From: Gordonia sp. (in: high G+C Gram-positive bacteria)
Lineage (GTDB): Bacteria > Actinomycetota > Actinomycetes > Mycobacteriales > Mycobacteriaceae
Direction of reading: 5' to 3'
Assembly (NCBI RefSeq): GCF_020438995.1
Contig: NZ_JAGQTN010000015.1
Coordinates: 29,860 to 93,859 of the forward strand
Length of the DNA stretch: 64,000 bases
The position numbers and the translations under genes were made by a program. The stretch's first letter is position 1, and the number at the start of each line of letters is the position of its first letter. Below are positions 42,300 to 52,500 of the stretch, in pieces. The notes beneath the pieces were generated by a model. It was not told the DNA's origin. It saw only the letters and a list, made by a program, of their open reading frames with translations, and did no database searches.

Positions 42300-43898
42300 A
42301 TGTCGATGGCAGTCACCGAAGTCATCGCGCTGCCTGAGGTGACGCGGGGCGAGCCGGTGGTGCTCAGCGACGCCGGAGCCGACCGCGAGGTGCGGTGGGT
42401 CCACATCAGCGATGTCGCCGACATGTCCAACCTGCTCGAAGGTGGCGAGATCGTCCTCACCACCGGCGACGCTCTGCGCGCCGACCCACGGCCCTACCTG
42501 ACCGCGCTCGCATCGACCGGTGCGCTCGGGGTGATCGCCGAGTTTCACCGCGACTGGCATGTGGTGCCGCCGCGGATTGGTGAGTTCGCGGCGTCGCTGG
42601 GGCTGACGCTGGTGATTCTGCGCCGTGAGGTCAGGTTCGTCGACATCACCGAACGTGTGCATCGCACACTCGTCGCCGAGCAGTACGAGGCCATCGACTT
42701 CGCCCGCCGCACCCATGAGGTGTTCACCGAACTCACCCTCGGCCATGCTGATGCCGCCGACATCACCGATGCCGCGGCCGAACTCCTCGGCACCGCTGTG
42801 GTGCTGGAGAATCTCGGCCACCAGGCGGTCGCGTCGTCGGGGGCGCTCGCGTCGAATGTGTTGCGCGACTGGGAGAGACGGTCACGGCAGGAGGATATGC
42901 GGGGCGAGGCGTGGCTTCCGGTGTGGGTGGGTCGCGAGGGTGATCGGTGGGCGCGGCTGATCGCGGTGCAGCCGGGTGACCGGGACCGCACCGTGATGGT
43001 GCTCGAACGAGCCGCCCAGGCCCTCGAGATGGCGCGGATGGCCGAACGCGATCAGCTCGACCTCGAACGTCAGGCGCAGGCCGGACTGATCGATGATGTT
43101 CTGCGCGAACGTATCCGGGATGAGAAGGAAGTCCTCGCCCGGGCCGTCGCGCTCGGCTTCGTACCGGCGGCCGAGTATGTTCCCGCCGCACTGCGTGTCG
43201 CCGACTGGCCACTTGAGCCCGATCCGGTTGCCGCGCAACGCCGTACCGCGCAACTGCTCGACATCGTCGTCAGCGGGGTGCGGGCTGCCGGGCACACCGG
43301 CCTGTTCTCCGTTCGCGACTTCGGTGAAGTGCGGATGGTGTTGTCGCTCAACATCAACCGTGGACGCTCACGTCGTCAGGTGGTGGATGACCTGGCGCGT
43401 GCACTGGTTCGGGATATCGGCCGGATCACCGGCCTCGGCAATGTCGTCGTGGGATCGGCCGCCTCGCGCGGCGGAGTGTCCCCCGCGATCGGAGCCCTGG
43501 CCGAGGCCCGTGAGGTGGCGCAGGTGGCGGCGTCGATGCCGGCGTCGGGACGCATCGTGTTCGAGGTGTCCGATATCCGAATCCGCGGCCTGGTGTCGTT
43601 GCTGCGCAACGACCCTCGCGCCATCCGCTTCGCCGAATCCGAACTGCGAGACCTCATCCTGCACGACATCCAGACCGGCACCGACCACGTCGACGTCCTG
43701 CGCGCCTACCTACGGCTCGCCGGCAACAAGAGCGCACTCGCCGCCCACCTGCACCTGAGCCGGCCCGCCGTGTACTCGCGCTTGGCGCGGATCGAGGCGA
43801 TCGTCGGTGATCTATCCGACGGTGAATCGATGACGTCGCTGCATGTTGCCCTGCTGATCCTCGACGCCCAGTCCCGTGCGACGGGGCCGATCACGTAG
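42300..43898 (+). CDS. PucR-family regulator, probably of the mmsA-aminotransferase operon
   Basis: A 532-residue PucR regulator with the full architecture. The PucR-1 effector domain (about 5-125) includes VLSDAGADREVRWVHISDVADM and EGGEIVLTTGDAL. A GGDEF-like middle domain covers about 290-420. The C-terminal HTH_30 is YLRLAGNKSALAAHLHLSRP followed by AVYSRLARIE. ATG at 42300 is used; a second ATG 6 bases on is equally possible. It is divergent from mmsA and the aminotransferase across 119 bases holding a palindrome. Family members respond to nitrogenous catabolites, which fits the omega-amino acid operon. Confidence 0.9.
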   Translation: MSMAVTEVIALPEVTRGEPVVLSDAGADREVRWVHISDVADMSNLLEGGEIVLTTGDALRADPRPYLTALASTGALGVIAEFHRDWHVVPPRIGEFAASLGLTLVILRREVRFVDITERVHRTLVAEQYEAIDFARRTHEVFTELTLGHADAADITDAAAELLGTAVVLENLGHQAVASSGALASNVLRDWERRSRQEDMRGEAWLPVWVGREGDRWARLIAVQPGDRDRTVMVLERAAQALEMARMAERDQLDLERQAQAGLIDDVLRERIRDEKEVLARAVALGFVPAAEYVPAALRVADWPLEPDPVAAQRRTAQLLDIVVSGVRAAGHTGLFSVRDFGEVRMVLSLNINRGRSRRQVVDDLARALVRDIGRITGLGNVVVGSAASRGGVSPAIGALAEAREVAQVAASMPASGRIVFEVSDIRIRGLVSLLRNDPRAIRFAESELRDLILHDIQTGTDHVDVLRAYLRLAGNKSALAAHLHLSRPAVYSRLARIEAIVGDLSDGESMTSLHVALLILDAQSRATGPIT

Positions 43899-43901
43899 GG
43901 C

Positions 43902-44954
43902 ATGTCTCCCGGCGCCTATTCTCAAGCGATGGACCCAGAATCAATGGCGCGGGCACTGCTCGACGCGCAGGTGGAGTGGACCGTCAATCGCCTCACCGGC
44001 GACGAACTGCCCGGACTCGCAGCTGGTCTCGTCGACGATGTGCTCGCCGTCGCCGAGACCGTCACGCTGGCCTCACTTGCCGACCCGGAGACGATCAAGT
44101 CGATCGCCCGCATGCTGTCCACTACGGTTCCGCCGAGCGTCGCGGCGTCGACACTGGTGGAGCGGGGCGCCGAGATCCTGATGTCCAACCCGGCGGGCAC
44201 GTACGCCCTCGGTGAGGTGGTCGACCGGGACAACGTCGCCCGGATCACCGACGAGGTGCTCGCGCTGACCCCGCTCATCGAGGAACTGCTCGATGATCTG
44301 ACCCGTAGTCCGCTGACGGCCACCCTCGCCTCCCGGTTCGTCGGCCGCATCGTCAACGACGTCGTCGCCGGTAACCGGGCGGTGGCCGAGAAGATCCCCG
44401 GCATCGGGTCGCTCGTGTCGTTCGGGTCCAAGGCCGCGGGCCGGGCGATCGGCACCGCGGGTGATCAGTTCGAGACGCTGTTCGGTGACACCGCGGCCAA
44501 GGGCGCCGAGTTCATGATGGGCAGACTCAACAAGATCATCATCGCCATGCTCAACGATCCGTCGGCGCGCGCGGCCGTCCTGGAGGTGTTCGACCTGTAC
44601 GCCGGCAAGCCGGTCAAACCGCTGAGCGAGATCATCTCCATCGATGACGCCAACCGTATCGCCGGGATCGGCCAGGACGTGGTGATCGCCGCCGCCGTCG
44701 CCAAGCCGGTCCACAAACTCATCGACGCATTCATCGACGGCTTCTTCGCCATCTACGGCGACCTGCCCGCCGCCGAGATCCTCGACGACCTCGACCTGAC
44801 TCGCGAGATCCTTGCCGACTACGCCGTCACCGCCGCCCCCCGCGCCGTGGCCGCGGTCGCCGACTCCGGAGAACTCGACCGCATCATCCGCGACCACCTC
44901 GCCCCCTTCTACACCTCCCCCGAGGTATTGGAGATCCTCTCCGGCGAGGCCTGA
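43902..44954 (+). CDS. Conserved hypothetical helical protein
   Basis: A 350-residue protein that I do not recognise. It is acidic, strongly helical and lacks cysteine. A mildly hydrophobic Gly/Ala section (GIGSLVSFGSKAAGRAIGTAG, about 167-187) may contact a membrane. The C-terminal half has paired helices (KPVHKLIDAFIDGFFAIYGD; LDLTREILADYAVTAAPRAVAAVADSGELDRIIRDHL). It follows the PucR stop by 3 bases, so co-transcription is possible. An ATG at 43929 is an alternative start. No function can be proposed. Confidence 0.72.
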   Translation: MSPGAYSQAMDPESMARALLDAQVEWTVNRLTGDELPGLAAGLVDDVLAVAETVTLASLADPETIKSIARMLSTTVPPSVAASTLVERGAEILMSNPAGTYALGEVVDRDNVARITDEVLALTPLIEELLDDLTRSPLTATLASRFVGRIVNDVVAGNRAVAEKIPGIGSLVSFGSKAAGRAIGTAGDQFETLFGDTAAKGAEFMMGRLNKIIIAMLNDPSARAAVLEVFDLYAGKPVKPLSEIISIDDANRIAGIGQDVVIAAAVAKPVHKLIDAFIDGFFAIYGDLPAAEILDDLDLTREILADYAVTAAPRAVAAVADSGELDRIIRDHLAPFYTSPEVLEILSGEA

Positions 44955-44966
44955 TCGCCGGTAGAT

Positions 44967-45761
44967 ATGGTCGGCATCATGGGTGAACAGCAACAGGTCT
45001 GTGCAAGCGTCCGGTATGTCGCGCTCGGTGACAGTTTCACCGAGGGGGTCGGGGACCCGCACCTGACCGCCGAGCCGATGCGTGGGTGGGCGGATCTGGT
45101 GGCGGAGGGGCTGGCCGCCCATCATGGCGGTATCGCGTACGCGAATCTCGCGATCCGCGGGAAATTGCTGGAACCGATCGTCACCGAACAGATCGACCAG
45201 GCGCTCGCGCTCGACCCGTTGCCGACGATCGCCACCCTCAATGGTGGCGGCAACGACATGATGCGGCCCGGGATGGACGCCGTGACCCTCATGGAACTCA
45301 CCGAACAGGGGGCGCGGCGGCTTCTCGACGCCGGGGTGCGGCCGGTGCTCCTCGCGGGGGCCGACCCATCGGGTGGCCTTCCGTTCCGGAAGGTGTTGCA
45401 CGAGAGGGGGGCACAGCTCACCGAACAGGTCGGCAAGCTAGCGGTCACGCTCGACGTTCCGTTCGTGAACGCCTTCGTCGACGACAAGGTACGGGCGGCC
45501 GAATATTGGTCCGAGGACCGGCTGCATCTGAATCCGCACGGGCATCGGCGGGTGGCCAACCTCGTGCTCGACGCTCTCAGCGTCGAACATCCCGACGACG
45601 ACGCGCTGTCACCCGTCACCTACGGAGTCCGATCCCATGTGCGTTTCGCGCGAGCACATTTCGCGCCATGGCTCGGCCGTCGCCTCACCGGGCGATCGTC
45701 GGCCGACGGGCGCACCGGCAAACACGCCACCTGGACCGAACTGGTACCCGACGCGGGCTGA
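44967..45761 (+). CDS. SGNH/GDSL-family esterase or lipase
   Basis: A 264-residue SGNH hydrolase. Block I is ALGDSFTEGVGD with the nucleophilic Ser, block II has the oxyanion-hole Gly (LAIRGKL), block III is LNGGGNDMM, and block V is EDRLHLNPHGH with the Asp-His pair of the triad. No signal peptide is seen, so it is probably cytoplasmic. An ATG at 44979 is a possible start. The last 40 residues are basic. It is 4 bases ahead of the exonuclease III gene. Substrate is unknown. Confidence 0.88.
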   Translation: MVGIMGEQQQVCASVRYVALGDSFTEGVGDPHLTAEPMRGWADLVAEGLAAHHGGIAYANLAIRGKLLEPIVTEQIDQALALDPLPTIATLNGGGNDMMRPGMDAVTLMELTEQGARRLLDAGVRPVLLAGADPSGGLPFRKVLHERGAQLTEQVGKLAVTLDVPFVNAFVDDKVRAAEYWSEDRLHLNPHGHRRVANLVLDALSVEHPDDDALSPVTYGVRSHVRFARAHFAPWLGRRLTGRSSADGRTGKHATWTELVPDAG

Positions 45762-45765
45762 GGAT

Positions 45766-46629
45766 ATGACCGAGTTCAGTGTGGCCTCGTTCAATGTGAA
45801 CGGGATCCGGGCGGCGCGTCGCCGAGGGTTCGACACGTGGCTGGCCGACCGTGCGCCCGACGTCGTCGGGATTCAGGAATTGCGTTGTCCGGAAACGGAA
45901 GTGGGGGAGTTTGCGGGGTATGAGGCGGCGGTGGACGTCGGTTCGGTGGCCGGCCGCAACGGCGTGGCACTACTGACCCGCATTTCCCCTGCCGCGGTGC
46001 GGACCTGGGTCACGCATCCACCGAAGGCGCGCGGGCTCAAGGAGTTTGCCGAGCAGGGTCGCTACATCGAGGTCGACCTCGCCGATCGGGCCGTCACCGT
46101 CGCCTGCCTGTATCTGCCCAAGGGCGGGCTACCGGCGGAACGACAGAAGTCAGGCGGGATGCGCGATCAACCCGACGGCGGTGTGAAATACGAACGCAAA
46201 CAACGATTCTTCGCCGCATTCGCCCGGGAACTGAACCGGAACAGGCTGGCCGCGCAGCGCGAGGGGCGTGAGTTCCTGCTCATCGGCGACCTCAACGTGG
46301 CGCACACCGAGCATGACGTGACCAATTGGCGGGCGGCCCGCGCGATGGACGGATTCCTGCCCGAGGACCGGGCATGGTTCGACGAGATCCTCGGCAGCAG
46401 AAGGCTTGTCGACGTAGTGCGCCGGGTGCACGGGGACCGGCCCGGACCGCTCACCTGGTGGAGCTGGGCCGGGGCATCGTTCGCCAAGGACGTCGGGTGG
46501 CGCGTCGACCATCAGCTCGCCACCCCCGGGCTGGCGGCGCGGGCGCGCAGCGTCGTCGTCGACAAGGAACCGTCGGCGGCGGAACGGCTATCCGATCACG
46601 CACCGCTGGTGGTGACGTTCGGGGAGTAG
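45766..46629 (+). CDS. xthA: Exonuclease III (AP endonuclease family)
   Basis: A DNA-repair nuclease of 287 residues that cuts at abasic sites and degrades 3' ends. The EEP-fold motifs are present: SFNVNGIRAA with the metal/phosphate Asn, VGIQELRC with the metal-binding Glu, LYLPKGG, the GDLNVAHTEHD catalytic Asp-Asn pair, WRVDHQLAT and the final LSDHAPLVV with catalytic Asp-His. ATG at 45766 is preceded by GAGG at the end of the hydrolase gene. Its last 34 bases overlap the end of the opposing TetR gene. Confidence 0.93.
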   Translation: MTEFSVASFNVNGIRAARRRGFDTWLADRAPDVVGIQELRCPETEVGEFAGYEAAVDVGSVAGRNGVALLTRISPAAVRTWVTHPPKARGLKEFAEQGRYIEVDLADRAVTVACLYLPKGGLPAERQKSGGMRDQPDGGVKYERKQRFFAAFARELNRNRLAAQREGREFLLIGDLNVAHTEHDVTNWRAARAMDGFLPEDRAWFDEILGSRRLVDVVRRVHGDRPGPLTWWSWAGASFAKDVGWRVDHQLATPGLAARARSVVVDKEPSAAERLSDHAPLVVTFGE

Positions 46630-47276
46630 CGCGGCGATTCCGGGGTGTGGGTCCCGACGGCTTCCCGCTGCTGCGCGAGGCGCGCGCGGACGAGGAAGGC
46701 GAGGGTGTCCGCGGTGCTGTCGCAGAAGGCGTCGGCGTCCTGGTGGCCACGGGTGAGTCCGCGGACGATGGTGGTGGCGACGAGGATGTCGAACATCTCG
46801 TTGCCCGCGGCCGTGGCGGCCTCCGGGGCGTCGGGGGCCTCGGCGACGATGCGGTCGACGAAGGCGAGCCGGATGGGGTTCTCGGACCGGGCCAGCAGGT
46901 CGTCGTATGCGTTGATCCGGGAGTGCTGATATGACGAGATCAGTCCCGGCAGTGCTGCCCGGACCGGGGGGTCGGCGAGTTGCGCGAGAAACATCCTGGC
47001 CCACGTGTTGAGGTCGGCGAGCAGGTCGTCGGTGGCCGGCGGCGTGGTGGCGTCCTGCACCCCGAACACCGCTTCCTCGACGATCTCCTCCTTCGACGAC
47101 CAGCGCCGGTAGATGGCGGGGGTGGCCACGCCCGAGCGGCGGGCGATGGCACTGATGGTGGTCTTGGTGTAGCCGACCTCACCGAGCAGGTCGCGGGTGG
47201 CGGCCAGGATCGACCGGTCCAGTCTCGGGTCCCGTGGCCTACCTGCGGAAACGGGTTCCTGTATCTGTTCGGTCAC
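46596..47276 (-). CDS. TetR-family transcriptional regulator
   Basis: A 226-residue regulator. The N-terminal HTH is SILAATRDLLGEVGYTKTTI followed by SAIARRSGVATPAIYRRWSSKEEIV, and the C-terminal domain is of the TetR_C_33-like helical type (LISSYQHSRINAYDDLL). The start is GTG. The 3' end overlaps xthA tail-to-tail. It is divergent from the lipocalin-like/APH pair, and an imperfect inverted repeat lies between them, so it probably controls that operon and itself. Confidence 0.88.
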   Translation of the reverse strand: MTEQIQEPVSAGRPRDPRLDRSILAATRDLLGEVGYTKTTISAIARRSGVATPAIYRRWSSKEEIVEEAVFGVQDATTPPATDDLLADLNTWARMFLAQLADPPVRAALPGLISSYQHSRINAYDDLLARSENPIRLAFVDRIVAEAPDAPEAATAAGNEMFDILVATTIVRGLTRGHQDADAFCDSTADTLAFLVRARLAQQREAVGTHTPESPRYSPNVTTSGA

Positions 47277-47300
47277 GGTTGATGACGATACCGGAGAATA

Positions 47301-47332
47301 CGAGTCTCTCGAATCAAATACGTAGTGACTCG
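47301..47332. promoter_or_regulatory. Candidate TetR operator (imperfect inverted repeat)
   Basis: Arms CGAGTCTCT and AGTGACTCG match at 8 of 9 positions around a 14-base spacer. It lies 25 bases before the TetR start and 48 bases before the divergent gene. An AT-rich stretch TATGTAATATATTG next to it could hold a -10 element. Confidence 0.55.
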
Positions 47333-47379
47333 ATATGTAATATATTGCGATCAGTAACCCAGATCACAGGAGAATGCCG

Positions 47380-48498
47380 ATGCTCACCCCGCAGGATGAA
47401 CTGCTCACCCACCAACTGCCCACCACCTTCGACCACGTGGGTCAAAGTGATCTGCGCTGGACCGAACGCATCGTCATGTACGGATTCGACCGCTCCGGCG
47501 ACATCAGCATCATGACCGGCATGGCGCGCTACCCCAACCGCAACGTCATGGACGCCTACGCGATGGTCACCCTCAAGGGCCAGAAGGCGCGAGTGGTGCG
47601 GATGTCCACCGAGATCAGTGCCGCCCCCGCCGCACTCACCTCGTGGAGCATCGGCCCGTACACCTACTCGATCACCGAACCTCTCAAGACGGTCACCTCG
47701 ACGCTCGACTCCAACGAGCAGGGCATCAGCCTGCACCTGGAGCTGACCGGCACCTTCCCGGCGTACGAGCAGACCCCCGCCTTCCACCGCACCCGCGGCC
47801 GCGTGCAGGAGGACGCCCGCCGCTTCTACCAGAACGGCATCGTCACCGGCTGGATCGAGGTCGACGGCGAGCGCATCGAGATCGACCCCGACCGCTGGTG
47901 GTTCGGCCGCGACCACTCGTGGGGGGTGCGGCACGGCGGCGGTGGCGGCAGCCTCTCCGAAGGAGACAATCGCCAGCCCCCGGAGATCCCGGACGGCGTC
48001 CTCTGCTACATGGGCATCTTCCAGTTCGACGAAGAGTTGGTGCATTTCGCGCAGCGCGAGACCAGCACCGGGCAGCGCTGGCAGTTCGAGGGCGAAGTGC
48101 TCTACCCGCTGGAGACCGGCCGTGACTCGCTGCCGATCATCGACGTCGAGCACGAACTCAAGTTCCGCGAGGGCCGCCGCGTCATCGACGCGGACAGCGT
48201 CTTCGCCGTGCACCGCTCCGACCGCAGCACCGACACCATCAGCGTGACGCCGATCTGTGACTTCTGGCCGGGCCTGGCCGGATACGACGAGTACAACGGT
48301 TACGCCGCCGGCATGTGGCGCGGACCGTCGTACATCGACGGCTTCACCGCCGATCTCACCGATCTCGAGGACATGAAGAAAGTGAGCATGGTCAGCGAGA
48401 CGCTGTGCGAGGTGCGCATGGGCGACAAGGTCGGCTACGGCCTGGTGGAGATGGTGTTCATGGGTGCCTACCCGCGCTACGGCTACACGGGCTGGTGA
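47380..48498 (+). CDS. Lipocalin-like/DUF7064-type hypothetical protein
   Basis: A soluble 372-residue beta-rich protein. It starts MLTPQDELLTHQLPTTFDHV and contains many Trp/Tyr-rich strands (DRWWFGRDHSWGVRHGGGGG, SWSIGPYTYSI, GYAAGMWRGPSYIDGF). This resembles actinobacterial CrtC/AttH-like lipocalin-superfamily proteins that bind lipids or steroids. The ATG at 47380 is chosen because AGGAG lies 7 bases ahead; the ATG at 47374 is too close to it. It is 4 bases ahead of an APH-type kinase gene, a pairing often seen in mycolata. Function unknown. Confidence 0.72.
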   Translation: MLTPQDELLTHQLPTTFDHVGQSDLRWTERIVMYGFDRSGDISIMTGMARYPNRNVMDAYAMVTLKGQKARVVRMSTEISAAPAALTSWSIGPYTYSITEPLKTVTSTLDSNEQGISLHLELTGTFPAYEQTPAFHRTRGRVQEDARRFYQNGIVTGWIEVDGERIEIDPDRWWFGRDHSWGVRHGGGGGSLSEGDNRQPPEIPDGVLCYMGIFQFDEELVHFAQRETSTGQRWQFEGEVLYPLETGRDSLPIIDVEHELKFREGRRVIDADSVFAVHRSDRSTDTISVTPICDFWPGLAGYDEYNGYAAGMWRGPSYIDGFTADLTDLEDMKKVSMVSETLCEVRMGDKVGYGLVEMVFMGAYPRYGYTGW

Positions 48499-48502
48499 GT
48501 CG

Positions 48503-49531
48503 ATGATCGAACGTGTGGACGAGGGCGCACTGGCCGGGGCGCTGACCGCGATCGTCCGCGAGAGGCTGGCCGACGACGACGCCACCGTCGTCGAAGTGAA
48601 CCGTACCGAACGCGGATTCTCCACCGAGACATACCTGTTCACGGTCAAGGATGGTTCGGGGGCGTCCACGGATCTGGTACTGCGACGGCCGCCCGCGGTC
48701 TCGCTGTTCCCCGACTACGACCTGCGCAGGCAGTACGTGGTGATGGAGCGACTGGCCAGGGCGACGGATCTGCCGGTACCCACCGGCAAGTGGATCGACC
48801 CGTCCGGCGACAATCCGCTCGGCACACCGTATCTGGTGATGAACCGGATCGCCGAGGGCAGCGCGCCGAGCGACTTCCCGTCGTACCACACCGCGGGCAA
48901 CTACTTCGAGGCCGACGAATCCGGGCGCAGGGCAATGTGGTTCGGCTGCATCGATGCGATGGCGCGAGTGCACAAGGTGGACGTCGATGCGGCTCGTCTC
49001 GGATTCCTGGCGATGCCGCAGTACGGCACCCGGCCGCTGGAACAGATCGTCAACTACGTTGACATGGCGGTGCATTGGGCTGCGGACAGCATCTCGCCGA
49101 CCTACGATCGGGCCCTCGCCTGGCTCCGGCAGAACGAGTACGAACCCGAGCACACCACGCTCCTGTGGGGTGATGCGCGGATGTCGAACATCCTGTACGC
49201 ACAGGATCATTCGATCACCGGTGTGCTCGACTGGGAGATCGCGTATCTCGGTGATCACGAGGCCGATCTGGCGTGGATGCTGTTCCTCGACTGGGCGTCG
49301 AGCGAGTTCGAGGGACATCCGGCGCTGCCGGGCACACCGACCCGAGCCGAATCGATCGCCCGGTACGAGGAGCAGACCGGGTGGAAGGTGAGGAATCTGG
49401 ACTACAACGAGGTCCTGGCGGCGGTGCTGCTGGCGATCCCGATTATCCGGATGTCGGCTTTCCTCAACCTCGGTCCCGATGTCGACATCATGGGATTCTG
49501 CACGGCCCGGATCGAGCAGATCATCAGCTGA
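48503..49531 (+). CDS. APH-family phosphotransferase (acyl-CoA-metabolism type)
   Basis: A 342-residue kinase-fold protein of the APH/ACAD10-kinase type. N-lobe: TERGFSTETYLFTV and LVLRRPP with the ATP-binding Arg/Lys position. C-lobe: the Brenner motif reads LWGDARMSN, with Trp in place of the usual His before GD, and the metal site is VLDWEIA. It is one unit with the upstream lipocalin-like gene (4 bases apart). Relatives in actinobacteria phosphorylate hydroxyacyl-CoAs or similar lipids, which is only a suggestion here. An antibiotic-kinase role is not supported. Confidence 0.85.
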   Translation: MIERVDEGALAGALTAIVRERLADDDATVVEVNRTERGFSTETYLFTVKDGSGASTDLVLRRPPAVSLFPDYDLRRQYVVMERLARATDLPVPTGKWIDPSGDNPLGTPYLVMNRIAEGSAPSDFPSYHTAGNYFEADESGRRAMWFGCIDAMARVHKVDVDAARLGFLAMPQYGTRPLEQIVNYVDMAVHWAADSISPTYDRALAWLRQNEYEPEHTTLLWGDARMSNILYAQDHSITGVLDWEIAYLGDHEADLAWMLFLDWASSEFEGHPALPGTPTRAESIARYEEQTGWKVRNLDYNEVLAAVLLAIPIIRMSAFLNLGPDVDIMGFCTARIEQIIS

Positions 49532-49594
49532 TACCGGCGGACGGGGATACCGAGTTCGCATGCGGCAGCGTGGAATGCGCCCTATGCTGGGCCG

Positions 49595-52500
49595 ATGACA
49601 ACGGTGCGCCCCCAAGACCTTGCCGACGACGCGATCGCTCTAGTACGAAACTGGCTAGAGGTTGCAGTGGAGTTGCCTGTCGACGTGTCGGCGGCACGTC
49701 TGGCCGGAGTATTGAGCGACCCGAATGGGCTGAAGTTCACTGTCGGATTCGTCGACGGTGTGGTACGTCCCGAGGATCTGCGTTCGGCGGCCAAAACGCT
49801 GAACGGCCTCGCGCCGCTGACTCCGGCGTTCCTGCCCGCCCCGATGCGGGCGGCGGTCGCCACCGGTGGCGCACTCGCGCCGAAGATGCCGGGCGTCGTC
49901 GTTCCCGTCGCCCGCAAGGTACTGCGCTCGATGGTCGGGCACCTGATTCTCGACGCGTCCGATCGCAAGCTCGGCAAGTCGATCGGCAGGCTGCGCGGTG
50001 ACGGGGTGCGGCTCAACGTCAACCTGCTCGGCGAGGCGGTGCTCGGTGAGCAGGAGGCGCAGCGCAGGCTGACCGGCACCCACCGGCTGTTGGACCGGTC
50101 CGACATTGACTACGTATCCATCAAGGTGTCCTCAGCCGTTGCGCCGCATAATCATTGGGCGTTCGACGCGGCTGTCGCACACATCGTCGACGAGCTGGTG
50201 CCGCTGTACGCGAAGGCGGCGTCATCGAGTCCGGCCAAGTTCATCAACCTCGACATGGAGGAGTACAAGGACCTCGACCTGACGCTGGCGGTGTTCACCC
50301 GGCTCCTCGACAGGCCCGAGTTCACCGGCCTGTCGGCGGGCATCGTGCTGCAGGCCTACCTGCCAGACGCGCTCGGGGCCATGATGCGGCTGCAGGAATG
50401 GGCCGCGAAGCGGGTCGCCGGCGGTGGTGCGCCGGTCAAGGTGCGCGTGGTCAAGGGCGCCAACCTGCCGATGGAACTGGTCGACGCCGCCGTCCACGGC
50501 TGGCCGGCGGCCACCTGGCACACCAAGTGCGACTCCGACACCAGCTACAAGGCGGTGCTCGACTACGCGCTCACCTCGGAGCGGGTCGCCAACGTGCGGG
50601 TGGGTGCGGCCGGCCACAACCTGTTCGACATCGCGCTCGCATGGCTGCTGGCCAAGGCACGCGGAGCGACCGCGGGCCTCGACGTCGAGATGCTGCTGGG
50701 CATGGCCACCGCGCAGGCCGAGGCCGTCAAACGCGACGTCGGGTCGCTGCTGCTGTACACGCCGGTGGTGCATCCGGATGAGTTCGACGTGGCGATCAGC
50801 TATCTGGTTCGGCGGCTGGAAGAGGGTGCCGGACATGACAATTTCATGTCCGCGGTCTTCAGCCTGTCCGATGATCCGGCGATGTTCGACCGCGAGAAGC
50901 AACGCTTCCTCGACTCGCTGGGCAAGCTTGAGTCCATCACCGGCGATGGCGACCCGGCGTCGTACCGCGTACCCGAACCCCATCGGCAACAGAACCGTGC
51001 ACAGTACGACGACGCGGGTGCCGAGGCGCGGATCGAGGCGAGGGTGGCCGCCGATGCCGAATGGGGCTTCGACAACGCCCCCGACACCGACCCCGACCTG
51101 CCCGGAAACCGCAGCTGGGGCCGCGACATCGTCGGGCGCATGGCGTCCTCGACGCTGGGCACCGACCTCGTGGAGGCCGCGCTGATCGAGGACGCCGCAG
51201 CGCTCGACGGCGTGATCGAGACGGGTATCGCCGCGGCCGACGGATGGCAGGCGCTCACCGCGCTGGAGCGTGCGCGCATCCTGCACCGGGCGGGCGAGTT
51301 GCTCGAAGCCCGACGCGGCGAACTACTCGAGGTGATGGGATCGGAGTGCGGAAAGACCCTCGATCAGGGCGATCCGGAGGTGTCCGAGGCCATCGACTTC
51401 GCCCACTATTATGCGATGCTCGGCGTGCAACTCGATCTCGTCGACGGGGCAAAACCGCAGCGGCGCAAGCTGATCGCGGTGATCCCGCCGTGGAACTTCC
51501 CGCTCGCCATCCCCGCCGGCGGTGTACTGGCCGGGCTCGCCTCGGGTGGTTCGGTGATCATCAAACCGGCGTCGACGGCGGTCCGTATCGCGGCGCTGAT
51601 GGTCGAAACACTGTGGGAGGCAGGGGTTCCCCGGGACGTACTGCAATTCGTGCGGTGCACCGACCGGAAGGTGGCCTCCGCGCTGGTCGCCGATCCGCGG
51701 GTCGACCGGCTGATTCTCACCGGCGCCTACGAGACCGCGGTCAGTTTCCGCGAGCTGCGGCGCGACCTGCCCATCCTGGCCGAAACCAGCGGCAAGAACG
51801 CGATCATCGTGACCCCGTCCGCCGATCTCGATCTCGCGGTCAAGGATGTGGTGGCGTCGGCGTTCGGGCATGCGGGTCAGAAGTGTTCGGCCGCGTCGCT
51901 GGTGATCCTGGTCGGCTCGGTGGCCACCTCGCGGCGGTTCCGCGGTCAGCTGCTCGACGCGGTGCGATCGCTGAAGGTCGGTACGCCTGAAGATCTTGAG
52001 ACCCAGATGGGGCCGAACATCACCGCACCGTCGGGGAAGTTGCTGCGCGGCCTGACCACCTTGAGCCCGGGGGAGAGCTGGCTGGTGGAGCCCGCACCGC
52101 TCACCGTCGACAGCCCGCTCGCTCTCGACGCCAAAGGTGGAAACAAGGTGTGGTCGCCCGGCGTACGCGACGGCGTGCGGCGGGGTTCGGAGTATCACCT
52201 GACCGAGTACTTCGGCCCCATTCTCGGCGTCATGACCGCCGAAACCCTGGACGAGGCAATCGATATCGTCAACGAGATCGACTATGGGCTAACCAGTGGA
52301 CTGCATTCGCTCGACCCCGACGAACTCGCACTGTGGCTGGACCGGGTGCAGGCGGGCAACCTGTACGTCAACCGCGGTATCACCGGAGCCATCGTGCGGC
52401 GGCAGCCGTTCGGCGGCTGGAAGAAGTCCGCGATCGGCACCGGAACCAAGGCGGGCGGACCCAACTATCTGCACGGCCTGGTCGACTGGGTCGACACCCC

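Noticed and set aside
48503-49531. Aminoglycoside resistance kinase
   Set aside because: The fold is APH-like, but the Brenner His is missing and the context is lipid-type metabolism, so antibiotic resistance is not supported.
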